From Bombyx mori (taxonomy: Eukaryota; Arthropoda; Insecta; Lepidoptera; Bombycidae): 64,000 bases of DNA. The notes beneath the pieces were generated by a model. It worked only from the letters and a program-made list of their open reading frames with translations. It had not been told where the DNA came from and did not search any database. The stretch is from the NCBI RefSeq assembly GCF_030269925.1, contig NC_085112.1:4217501-4281500 (forward strand), given 5' to 3'. The position numbers and the translations under genes were made by a program. Positions 32,207 to 41,591 of this stretch are shown here, piece by piece (position 1 is the first letter of the stretch; every line of letters begins with the position of its first letter).

Positions 32207-32476
32207 TTTTAGCAACGGCTTAATAATTTGAATAAATAAAAAAAAATACAAAAGTGGGTTGGAACGATCGACACAGAATATTAAATCTAAGACAAGTGAA
32301 CGCTGCGCGCGCTTCCAGCAAAAGTGATCCGAGGTGGCGTGATGTCCCCGCTGGTCGGTCGGTTGCCCCTCCAGATGACGAGTTGCCCCTCCAGATGACG
32401 TCACGAGTCCACGTGAGTGCTCGTCGTCAATGGCTCCGCCCATCGACTTTGACTTAAGAGGAAGTCGCCTCTAATA
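32207..32476 (-). repeat. LTR (5' LTR in the minus orientation)
   Basis: 270 bp, one mismatch to the partner LTR. Directly inside it on the minus strand is ATCAGAAGTGGGATAGGG, where a primer-binding site is expected; the primer tRNA was not identified. Confidence 0.85.
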
Positions 32477-33870
32477 ATATATATTCATATATTGTGATTT
32501 TTAATCTCGAAATATGACATAAAAATAACTAATAGGCGAAACGAACTACACAGCGCTCTAATTCAGCTCTATTCAATTATCCGTTTTATCTTATGAATAT
32601 CGTCAGAAAGAAAATTGTTGTGTTTATTTATTTATCATTATTTATGTGCGCCTTAATAACGTCCCTCGAGATTAGCGTCACGGTAATATCGCGATGCACG
32701 TCACTCTGTTCGGGTATTTGTCCGGAAAATCTCATATAATTTTCTAAGAAATCATCTATTTTCCTCATCTATAGAAAAGTGTGTGGAACGATAACGGCGA
32801 AACGTACCCTTTGTTAGAGACAATGGAGTAAAATCGGAAAATCTACAGACAAAACTCGGGTTCATTTGGCGAGATTCAATTAATTTGAGTAAGAAGTCTT
32901 AGTTTCTTTTGTGATCGATGGTGTATTTTTTTTTTCTTTACTTTATCTAGAGACTCCGGAAATTTGATCCCTGAAATTTTGTAAAAGTAATTTTACCAGT
33001 TTGAAAATTCTGATTTTAAACGGTTTCAAAAACTTGTTTTGTTATTTGATATTCTTGGTTTTGTGGTGATCAAATTTTGATTAATTAATGCTGGTTTTAA
33101 TATTGCTATTAGAAATGAGTTCTAAGGAATTCTATTTTACAAACATAAATGCTAAAATCACCGACAAAGTACATAGTAAATGTTGGTATTATTTTTTATT
33201 CATTTATTTAGTCAAAGGTAATTCGATTTCCTTAACATGTTCTTCCTTGTGTTAATATAAATAGATAGTTGTTATTATAAGATACGATAAAAGAGCAAAG
33301 AGTATGGGTGACCACGTCTTGCGTTGCGAATATTCACATGAACTATAATGAATGAATATTGAAACTGACAAACTGACATACATATACAAATTTCAAACAA
33401 CTGAATACCCGGGGTTTTCTTCTGTGTTATTAGTGTTGGAAACAGTTGCTTACTAGACAGCTCTCTTTTGGTAATACTTGTACATCCAACTCAGAAAATA
33501 GATAGTAAATCAAATAAGATAAAGGTACTGACTCCAACCGAGAGTCAAACTTTGATTCCATGGCGCAGTTGTCAATTCACATTTTTCAAAATCGAATAAG
33601 TGCTAATAAGCTGATAGAATTTTTTTATTTAGGTATTTGTTGTCAATTCATATTTTTTTAAATCGAATAACTGGATAATAAGCTCATAGTATTTTTTAAT
33701 TTAGGTATTTAATGGGTATTCCGTTTTCTGTTCATACATCGGGCACAGTAACTTAATTGAGTCTCTAAAAATATTTACTTTCATGCTGTGTTTCTGAAGT
33801 GTCTTGAAAGATTATGTCGGCTGTCGAATGACACCAAAAGCACGAATACGTAGACTTATGAACGGAAATT
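32477..33870. other. unassigned AT-rich sequence
   Basis: No gene recognised. A ~60-bp local duplication is visible at 33.57-33.71 kb (TTGTCAATTCACATTTTTCA against TTGTCAATTCATATTTTTTT, each followed by AATCGAATAA...AATAAGCT.ATAG). Confidence 0.4.
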
Positions 33871-34122
33871 AAAAAATTACTGGTGGTAGGACCTCTTGAG
33901 AGTCCGTGCGGGTAGGTACCACCACCCTGCCCATTTCTGCCGTGAAGCAGTAATGCGTTTCGGTTTGAAGGGTGGGGCAGCCGTTGTAACTATACTTGAG
34001 ACCTTAGAACTTATATCTCAAGGTGGGTGGCGCATTTACGTTGTAGATGTCTATGGGCTCAATAACCACTTAACACCAGGTGGACTGTGAGCTCGTACAC
34101 CCTACTAAGCAATAATTTTTTT
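33871..34122 (+). mobile_element. Bm1 SINE (5'-truncated)
   Basis: Well-preserved Bm1 body from TTACTGGTGGTAGGACC to CTACTAAGCAATAATTTTTT. Confidence 0.9.
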
Positions 34123-34471
34123 TAAGTCGAATAACTAATGTGTTGCTAATAATCAAATAGTTGTAAATTTGCGGGCATGCTATAATAATCTCTCGCTCAG
34201 TATAAAGGAAACATTGAATTAACCGCACAACCAGCGAGTTGAACGTTCCACGCCATTTGACTTGACTGAACTAAGTTAAGTAACCCATACCCGCTTTCGT
34301 AATCTGTTATGTACGTAAACTGTGGTTTTACATTTGCTTCCTGTCATTATTAATGCAAAATACCGTTCATCTAAAAAAAAAGTCGTTCATAGTGTGTTTT
34401 CAAGAATAATTTCGGCTACATAAATACACAAATTAAAACGCAATTATTTATTGCATATATATTTTTCAGCG

Positions 34472-34762
34472 ACAAACGTAACGTGAAACACCCCCAGCTA
34501 GGTGGTGCAATGATCATTGATCGGTTAGCGTGGTGTGGACATGTGATGCGTGGAGAGGAGATGCATGTGACTAGGAGATGTATGCAAGGTATAGAGGAAA
34601 GAGGTCGACCGAAGAAGACACGGATGGAATGTGTGAATGACGATATGAGAGAGAGAGAGGAGTGAGTGTTAAGATGACGGTTGATAGAAGATAATGTATT
34701 AGAAAAATTCGCTGTGCCCACCCCACCTAGTGGGATAAGGTGGAGACAAAGAGAAATATTAA
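34472..34762 (+). pseudogene. RTE-like LINE RT C-terminus, frameshifted
   Basis: Encodes DRLAWCGHVMRGEEMHVTRR and RGRPKKTRMECVNDDMRERE, then loses frame and ends with the short 3' UTR ACCTAGTGGGATAAGGTGGA. Colinear with the better copy at 56.1 kb. The GHVMRR...RGRPKK.W.(D/E)CV..DM pattern marks the C-terminal end of RTE-clade proteins. Confidence 0.7.
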
Positions 34763-36572
34763 CTTACGTAATAAATTACGACATAATATTATATGTAATA
34801 CCAACAATATATATTTATGTATCTATAAATAGCAACCTGTAATATAAGATGAAAGCTAAAACCGTTTACCGTACCTTTATTTGTGCTTGCTTACGAAAGA
34901 AGCACCGCACCTGTACCAAAGTTATAATTAGCTTATAGAGGTTGGAGTTGTCAAAATATATTAATTTCATATTTTATTACTATTAGTTTTAACGTCATGT
35001 ATAATATATTCACACGCGTATACAACATTGATTTGAATGAACAATATTGATAGATCACTTAATGTATCTATCTATCTACACATCGATTATAATAATAATC
35101 TTGGATAATCTTTATTATGATGGTTTTGTAGATATTTAAGTTTTTATTTATTTATTACGTAAATTATTTTGTTATTACAAAACAATGTGATTTTTTATTA
35201 TGCAAATGTGTGTCACTCACGTATCGGTCGACATGTAGGAGTGGCGGGCGACCTTGACAGAAAAATATGTGCATTTCAATAATCGTGAGAGGTTACACGG
35301 ATGTAAATAGTAGCCGAAGTCCTAAGTATTTCACGTCTAGAAACATTCGCAGTAATCATTCGTAGATTTATCCCTACTAGAGGTCTCGCAGTAGTCGAAA
35401 TTCGACTATAATTAATTGGACTTATAAGTTTGTACACTATGATAATTGTATTTTATACTTCTATAATCACAAATTTCGCCAAGGCTACTCTATAAAAAAA
35501 TATTAATAAAGACAAACAATATTTAACCTCAATTTGACAACAGACGTCAAGAACAAAAATTTGACAATAAATAGTATGCATGCGTGTGTGCGTCAAATAC
35601 ATGATATGTAGTGTGTGTAATGTTTTCTTTATTGATTTAATGTATTTTTTACGCATTATTTAAAAAAAATATTAGCATTGTGCACTTCTTCTCTATATTC
35701 TCTATAAGTGTGGAAAATTTCAACTCCTCCGTCCGCGCAATTTTCGTAAAAAGGGATACAAAGTTTTTGCTTCACGTATTAATATATAGATGAGGTATTG
35801 TAGGTTGAGTAGGTGGTGTTATGTGATATTGTGGTATGTGGTAGTGTGTTCGGTATCAGAATTATTTCGAAAACCTTGAAACTTACGACAGCTTATACGA
35901 TGCAAATCAAACACGCAATCAAATTTTTAATTGCACTAGCAACTGTATAAAAAAAACTCAATATTATCAGGAAACAAAGTAATTATCAAAACTTCGCTAA
36001 CAATTACGTTATGCGCTTCAGAATTAGTCGAATTGTTTTTACTTTCAGAGGCACGGATTCCTTGCAAATTGGCCACGGTCTCGGCGTTCCTAAAGATTAT
36101 ATTTTAATTCCGCTGGGAAACCAAACGCCCCGACCGCAATGATTATAAATCGCTTATCAAAGAATTTTGCGCCGGGAGTTTGCCTAGCGATATTGGAAAA
36201 GTTTAGGGGAACGCCTGCTATCCGTAAACGTCTGCTAAGATATCAGTCACAAGCGTTTTGAGTTAACGAGCAGACATTCTTTGGTAAGTTTTCAGCGGAA
36301 ACTATGGCGGCGAAGCGGATTCATGGTAAATAATGATAATAGAACTTTTGAGCGAGCGCCACGGGCCGCCTCCCGTAAATGTTTTGTTTCGTGAAACAGA
36401 AAAGGGGACGAACTTTTTTATTGTAGATTATAAGTTTGAAGAGTCTTTGGATACGACAAATGTGTAACTAGATAGAACAGATTAGTGGAGTTATGTATCG
36501 AGGAAACAAAGTTTATTACGATATACTCGTTTCAAAAATACTTCATGTTGAAATCATTGTTTGTTTGTTTGT
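34763..36572. other. unassigned sequence
   Basis: AT-rich. The part at 36.05-36.4 kb is less AT-rich and free of repeats (a possible conserved non-coding block). No exon identified. Confidence 0.3.
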
Positions 36573-37012
36573 TAGAAGTCGTTGTGGCCTAAAGGATAAG
36601 TCGTCCAGTGCATTCGTATATAGCGATGCAACGGTGTTCGAATCCCGCAGGCGGGTACCAATTTTTCTAATGAAATACGTACTTGACAATTGTTCACGAT
36701 TGACTTCCACGGTGAAGGAATAACATAGTGTAATAAAAATCAAACCCGCAAAATTATAATTTGCGTAATTACTGATGGTACTCTTGTGAATCCGCACGAG
36801 TAGGTACCACCGCCCCGCCTATTTCTGCCGTGAAGCAGTAATGCGTCTCGGTTTGAAGGGTGGGGCAGCCGTTGTAACTATACTGAGACCTTTGAACTTA
36901 TATCTCAAGGTGTGTGGCGCATTTACGTTGTAGATGTCTATAGGTTCCAGTAACCACTTAACACCAGGTGGGCTGTGAGGTCGTCCACACATGTAGACAA
37001 TAAAAATTTTTT
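36573..37012 (+). mobile_element. Bm1 SINE, full length
   Basis: tRNA-like head with A-box region GTGGCCTAAAGGATAAG and B box GGTGTTCGAATCC, middle AAAATCAAACCCGCAAAATT, body and AATAAAAATT tail. About 440 bp, the expected Bm1 length. Transcribed by RNA polymerase III in the family; mobilised by a LINE in trans. Confidence 0.92.
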
Positions 37013-37437
37013 GTTTGAATTGAGTAAATTAATCAATAGAATCTATGCTAGGCACTAAGAAAGTCTGATATCTTGTTTATAATAGTGAATAGTCCAGAAT
37101 ATTTAAGAACGATTTCAAAACGCTCACTTCGAAGCAATAGCTGTTGTGAAATGTTTACATAGCAAGCGAAAGTCATTTACTGTGTGAAGCAAACGATTTT
37201 TGTAAAAAGCAAGAAAGCCGATTATGCACTGTAATGTTGACCATGTAAACATAGTCGGTACGGGTGCCCAATCTTTGTTCGGTAAATACCGCAGAATCGA
37301 ACTCCTATCGAACTACCTACTCTGATATTTGTATACTGTCACTGTGAGGGCTTCGTCTTTTCAGTTGACTTGGGGCCGATTTATTTGGCATCCTTTGCGT
37401 ATTTATGTCCGTGTTGCGTAATAAAATAGAGTTTTTT

Positions 37438-37637
37438 TTTATTTTATTTTTTTGTTGCTTAGATGGTTGGACGAGCTCACAGCCCACCTGGTGTTAAGTG
37501 GTTACTGGAGCCCCTAGACATCTAGAACGTAAATGCGCCACCCACCTTGAGATATAAGTTCTAAGGTCTCAGTATAGTTACAACGGCTACTCCGCCCTTC
37601 AAACCGAAACGCATTACTGCTTCACGGCAGAAATAAT
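37438..37637 (-). mobile_element. Bm1 SINE fragment
   Basis: Reverse complement of the Bm1 3' part from TTTCTGCCGTGAAGCAGTAA to the tail; 5'-truncated in the body. Confidence 0.85.
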
Positions 37638-37794
37638 GTACATTTTATATAGGTATATTTGTACAACATCTTGGTTACAAATACTAACTTTATTCAATTC
37701 TTCAATTACTTCAATTACGAACTCCCTTTTGACAATTCTTAGAAAGCAACTCTTCGCGTTTCTCATAATCTATGTAGGTATATAAAAATGAATT

Positions 37795-38035
37795 ACTGTT
37801 CATTAGTCTCGCTAAAACTCGAGAACGGCTGGACCGATTTGTCTAATTTTGGTCTTGAATTATTTGTGGAAGTCCAGGGAAGGTTTAAAAGGTAGATAAT
37901 TAAGGAAATGCTCGGAATTAAATAAAAAGAACAATTTTGTTTTCCCTTCGATGTGTCTCCCGTCGGACGGATTCCTTTTGTTTGTCTTTTATTTATCGAT
38001 TGAGGCACTACGAAGTCTGCCGGGTCAGCAAGTTG
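37795..38035 (+). mobile_element. Helitron-like element (GCCGGGTCAGC end)
   Basis: GAGAACGGCTGGACCGATTT, GGAAGTCCAGGGAAGGTTTA, ATGTGTCTCCCGTCGGACGG, CTGCCGGGTCAGCAAGT. I recognise this as a common lepidopteran non-autonomous element, probably Helitron-like. The terminal CTAG is mutated to CAAG. Confidence 0.55.
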
Positions 38036-38494
38036 GAAATAATAATCATTTTTTGTTCATGGTCGTAATCATCATTTAAAAAATACACATTCAATCTAAA
38101 TCATATTAATTCACACATACAATAACATAATAATAACATATGTCAAATGGGAATTCGTAATTGGAATAGAGTTTAGCCTAAAAATTTCTGTGAAATTAAG
38201 ATTCGTACATATTACATTTTGTTCCATTAATTGTTAATTCTTCGATTCCCAAAGCCTCAAGAGTCCATTAAAGATTACACAGTTAATTACTTAACTCATT
38301 TTATGCGAAAGCGTCAAATATTTCTATTTTATTCTGTGTAGATAAAAAACAGATAATGTTTGTTTGTACGTTTGTAATGAATGTGACATTCATGTTTCTA
38401 CTGTATATAATTTGTTTAGATGATTTATAAAATGCTGTCCAGACCCGCAGGTGAAATACTGATAAAACATTTTTTAATTGTCACCTTTTGGGAA
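38036..38494. other. unassigned sequence left of the TTAGG block
   Basis: AT-rich; nothing recognised. Confidence 0.3.
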
Positions 38495-38521
38495 TTAGGT
38501 TAGGTTAGGTTAGGTTAGGTT
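38495..38521 (+). repeat. (TTAGG)5 interstitial telomeric repeat, left block
   Basis: Five TTAGG units, the insect telomere repeat, directly abutting an R1-clade retrotransposon remnant. Confidence 0.9.
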
Positions 38522-38728
38522 GGAAGCGATCTGTCGCTGCCGGCCGTAGTGCGGAGGATGGTCGGCAGCGCAGAGTCGTGGGACGCGGTGGTGTCCTTCT
38601 GCGAGGACGTGATGTCGCAGAAGGAAACTGCAGAACGGGAGAGGGAGATCTCGACTCCCTTTCCCGGCCGCAGAAGGCGCACCGGGCGCAGAACAAGGGC
38701 GGACAATGCCCTTTTCCGCCCCCCATGA
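38522..38728 (+). pseudogene. R1-clade ORF2 C-terminal fragment
   Basis: Reading in the frame of GGA at 38522: GSDLSLPAVVRRMVGSAES, WDAVVSFCEDVMSQKETAER, then an Arg-rich tail (PGRRRRTGRRTRADNALFRPP) and TGA at 38726. The W-x-x-(V/M)VSFCEDVMxQKExAER pattern is the C-terminal end of silkworm R1-clade (TRAS/SART/R1) ORF2 proteins. No start; 5'-truncated at the TTAGG junction. Overlapping longer frames on both strands are not coding. Confidence 0.75.
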
Positions 38729-39063
38729 ATGGGTCCAGGGGCGAGGGACTTGGGAAAGCCCTCGCCCCCTATTCGATGGACCTGAGACGGAGGCGCATGC
38801 GGGTGTCGGCGCGTGCCTCTGAGGCGATGCACGGAGTAGCTGAACGCCTCACTACTCCGTGCAGGAGACGAGGCCTGGATAGACCGGGCCAGCACTGGTG
38901 TGGGGCTGCGGAAGAATTTTGGATTCCCGCGGCCCTGCGCGCACGTGTGGGTGGACACCGGGGTGGTTTTAGCCGGTAGGAGTCCGGCACGCCCCTTCGC
39001 TTTTCCCTAGGCGAAGGTAGTCCATGAGGATTTCCCCCCGAAAAAAAAAAAAAAAAAAAAAAA
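38522..39063 (+). mobile_element. 5'-truncated telomere-type R1-clade LINE (SART/TRAS-like)
   Basis: About 540 bp of GC-rich sequence, polyA tail of about 22 A, bounded on both sides by TTAGG repeats. Contains the ORF2 C-terminus and a ~310-bp 3' UTR ending with a CCTTCGC-ttttcccta-GGCGAAGG hairpin and GATTTCC before the A tail. SART and TRAS families of silkworm insert specifically into (TTAGG)n. Which of the two this is cannot be settled by eye. Confidence 0.8.
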
Positions 39064-39084
39064 GGTTAGGTTAGGTTAGGTTAA
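39064..39084 (+). repeat. (TTAGG)4 interstitial telomeric repeat, right block
   Basis: GGTTAGGTTAGGTTAGGTTA directly after the polyA; then ordinary AT-rich sequence. Confidence 0.9.
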
Positions 39085-39525
39085 TTACATAGAGATTAGG
39101 TAGAATTTAACTTGAACGTTTCATGTGTGCTTTTAAGGTATTTTAAATGTTATTAAAAAAATAATAAATTTATATAAACAATGTATGGGCTGTGTATGTC
39201 TTACAGAATTAAATTTTGTTTATTTTGTACGAAAATATAAGTTAATAGTTAGTAATTTTGTTCAAGTCCGTAAAAATACAGGATGCTTTAAAAAAAAAAT
39301 CTAAGTTTTCCTATGTACGTGTCAGATAAGGCCGTCGTCTGTTTCAAGTACCTTGTGGCGTCACCGTTGCTTGAAAAATAGACATTTTTCAATAGAACCG
39401 AGAGAAGCGTTTTCATCAATCAATGACAAGCTCCATCCAGCGCCTTGGGTATTTTCGCTGCCTTCAATCTAAGGAAATTAAAACTATCGAGGAGTATTTT
39501 ATCGCTGACTTGTATGTAAATTTCA
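39085..39525. other. unassigned sequence right of the TTAGG block
   Basis: AT-rich; a short GC-richer part near 39.33-39.48 kb. Nothing recognised. Confidence 0.3.
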
Positions 39526-40022
39526 ATCAAATAAATAATAGTTTAAAAAAAACAAAAAAAATACGCTCTTATAGAAAATCCAACTAAAAAATAGAAAATT
39601 AATTTTAATAAATTAGAATTAAAAATAGTGTCAGAAAAAAATATTTAAATATTTTATGAACAGATATCAGTAGAGGGGTTATTTTGATAATATCCTGAAA
39701 AGCACCCCACGCTTTTTTATAATAAAATTATTTTTTTTACACTATTTTTAATTCAAACTTATTGAAATTTATTTTCTATTTTTTAATTGGATTTCTGTAA
39801 AAGCGTATTTTTTTTAGTTTTTTTTTAAATATTATTTATTTTTAATTTTTTAGTTGAATTTCAATTTTTACATATTTCTTTAAATATTGAATTGTCGTCG
39901 GTCCTTAATAAGTATGCCAAATTTAGAGTTAATCCGACGTTTTGAAGGGGGTCAAAATCATGTTCAAAGATTCCATTACATACTAACATACATACGTCTG
40001 AAGATAATAAAAGCGTATTAAA
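39526..40022 (+). repeat. palindromic repeat element, copy 2
   Basis: Homologous to 141-603: same inverted arms (AAATAATAGTTTAAAA...) and tail (AAGATAATAAAAGCGTATTA). It carries an extra ~100 bp in the centre and lacks the 60-bp insert seen in copy 1. Confidence 0.6.
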
Positions 40023-40198
40023 AATGCACCGAAGCGGACAAAATATTTTTATTTTATTAATAGCTAGTATTTGTTAGCTACGCCGAAAATTTGATTTCAT
40101 TTAACACAGCATGAAATAGAGAACAAGCAAATTAAATCTGCTTTTACTTACGTTTTTTTAAAATTATGATTTTTTATTATCCTTAAATTTTTATTATC

Positions 40199-40314
40199 AG
40201 CGGTAGGCAGCGGCTTGGCTCTACCCCTAACATTACTGACGTTCATGAGAGACTGTAACTACTTACCATCAGGTGAGCCGTGTGCTCGTCTGCCTACAAG
40301 GGCAATAAAAAAAA
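40199..40314 (+). mobile_element. LINE 3' end (GTAGGCAGCGG family)
   Basis: AGCGGTAGGCAGCGGCTTGG, CCATCAGGTGAGCCGTGTGC, TCTGCCTACAAGGGCAATAA and polyA. Confidence 0.8.
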
Positions 40315-41174
40315 TCCGACATTTCGGATACTCCACAATTTTCATGGTCCACGATTAAGTCGTAAAAGTAGTTTTAATAATAAATACGACTCCCAAAAAT
40401 CGATATACATACTAAATGAAATAAAGTCAAACGGTAAACTAATAATGATAATTAAATAACCTGAATTTAATTTTACATTATGTAGTAATGTATACTATGA
40501 GCTGCTTACACGAATACAAGTATTATAGTAATAATATTAAGAGCACAAAAATTAATTTTCTTTGTTTAAAATCTATTATCTTTTTAATAAATGATGAAGC
40601 GGGGCGACCTTAGGCAATATGTTATTAAAAATTTTGCACGTTTTGTTATTTAAAACTACCTTTTAAAACGTGTTTTGCATTGAAATGATTTCATCTTCTG
40701 ATAAAATGTTTACGAAATAGGTATACAAAGTAATAATTAACTACTATTTTTATTTCATTTAGATTTGTTTAATCCAATTAAAACATGCATTTTGTATGCA
40801 CTTAAGATTAATGATAATGTTTTAATTACTGTTTTAGATATATTTTTTGTTCTAGCCTTCATTATATTTCATGTTCTAATTATTGTTATGATAAATAAAT
40901 GATACCTGTGGTTACATTAAATTTTAATAAGGCCTAAATATTGCCTTGATCCGTTTTTGTTTGTAGAATTTTTCAGTTAGAGATACAATTGTATTTTGAA
41001 CTAAGCTTTATAGCTGAATGCGTTACTAGAAAAACAATCCAAAAAGATACACATAGTAAAACCAATAAAAAGCTAACAAAATGCCGCGGGTAAGCATTTT
41101 GGTCAAAGCTGTAAATCCTCGGTACTGCGGTAATAAATCTTTAGAAAAAATATCTGAAGCTGTGTAATACAGTT
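40315..41174. other. unassigned AT-rich sequence
   Basis: Flank of the full-length LINE; no gene or repeat recognised. Confidence 0.3.
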
Positions 41175-41185
41175 AGATTCAGATT

Positions 41186-41591
41186 CATTCCGATAGAGGC
41201 ACCCGTCACGTGCGGACGTGCTCATCGACCACTCGATCGCCCGGTCTTTGTTCGCCCGGCTTTTGTTAGCCCGGCCATTGTTCGCGCGGCCTGTGTTTGT
41301 GGTACATCTGCCGACTAAGTGCTCTTTCTGGAAGTTTTTATTTGTTTTGTTTCCTTTTGTTGTTTCTGTGTTCATGGTACATCTGCCGACAAACTGTTTT
41401 CCTGGAAGTGTTTAATTGTTCTGTTTCTTTTTGTTATTTCCGTTTTGTTGTGTTTTTTCTTTGTCCTGTAGTAATCGTGCCGCATCGCCATCTGTGTTCA
41501 ATAGAACCGCTCAGGGCCGAGAAGTTGGGGCCTCGCCGCAAGGCGAGTGTTTTCAAGACCCGGGGCCGCCCCACCTGGGCACTCAGCGATC
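41186..41591 (+). promoter_or_regulatory. LINE 5' UTR with ~75-bp tandem duplication
   Basis: Contains an imperfect direct repeat, about 41296-41370 and 41371-41446, each with GGTACATCTGCCGAC and CTGGAAGT...TTTAATTG/TTTATTTG. Upstream is a run of CCCGGxxTTTGTTxGCCCGG words. As LINE 5' UTRs carry internal promoters, this duplication is a likely promoter-element repeat (inference). Confidence 0.5.

Larger units (their letters stand above)
29752..32476 (-). mobile_element. LTR retrotransposon, non-autonomous, 2725 bp
   Basis: Two 270-bp direct repeats (29752-30021 and 32207-32476) differ at one base and bound a 2.2-kb interior. On the minus strand the interior holds gag-like pieces but no reverse transcriptase, integrase or intact protease. 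A 30-bp tandem array sits near the 3' end. The near-identity of the LTRs implies recent insertion, and the decayed gag implies mobilisation in trans by a relative. LTR ends are not the usual TG...CA, and the flanks are too AT-rich to fix the target duplication. Confidence 0.8.

Noticed and set aside
38515..38990. 133- and 147-codon frames on both strands
   Set aside because: Shadows in the GC-rich 3' region of the R1-clade remnant. The true frame carries the SFCEDVM signature and ends at 38728.
38495..39084. (TTAGG)n as a chromosome end
   Set aside because: Both sides continue into ordinary non-telomeric DNA and each block has only 4-5 units; interstitial, not terminal.
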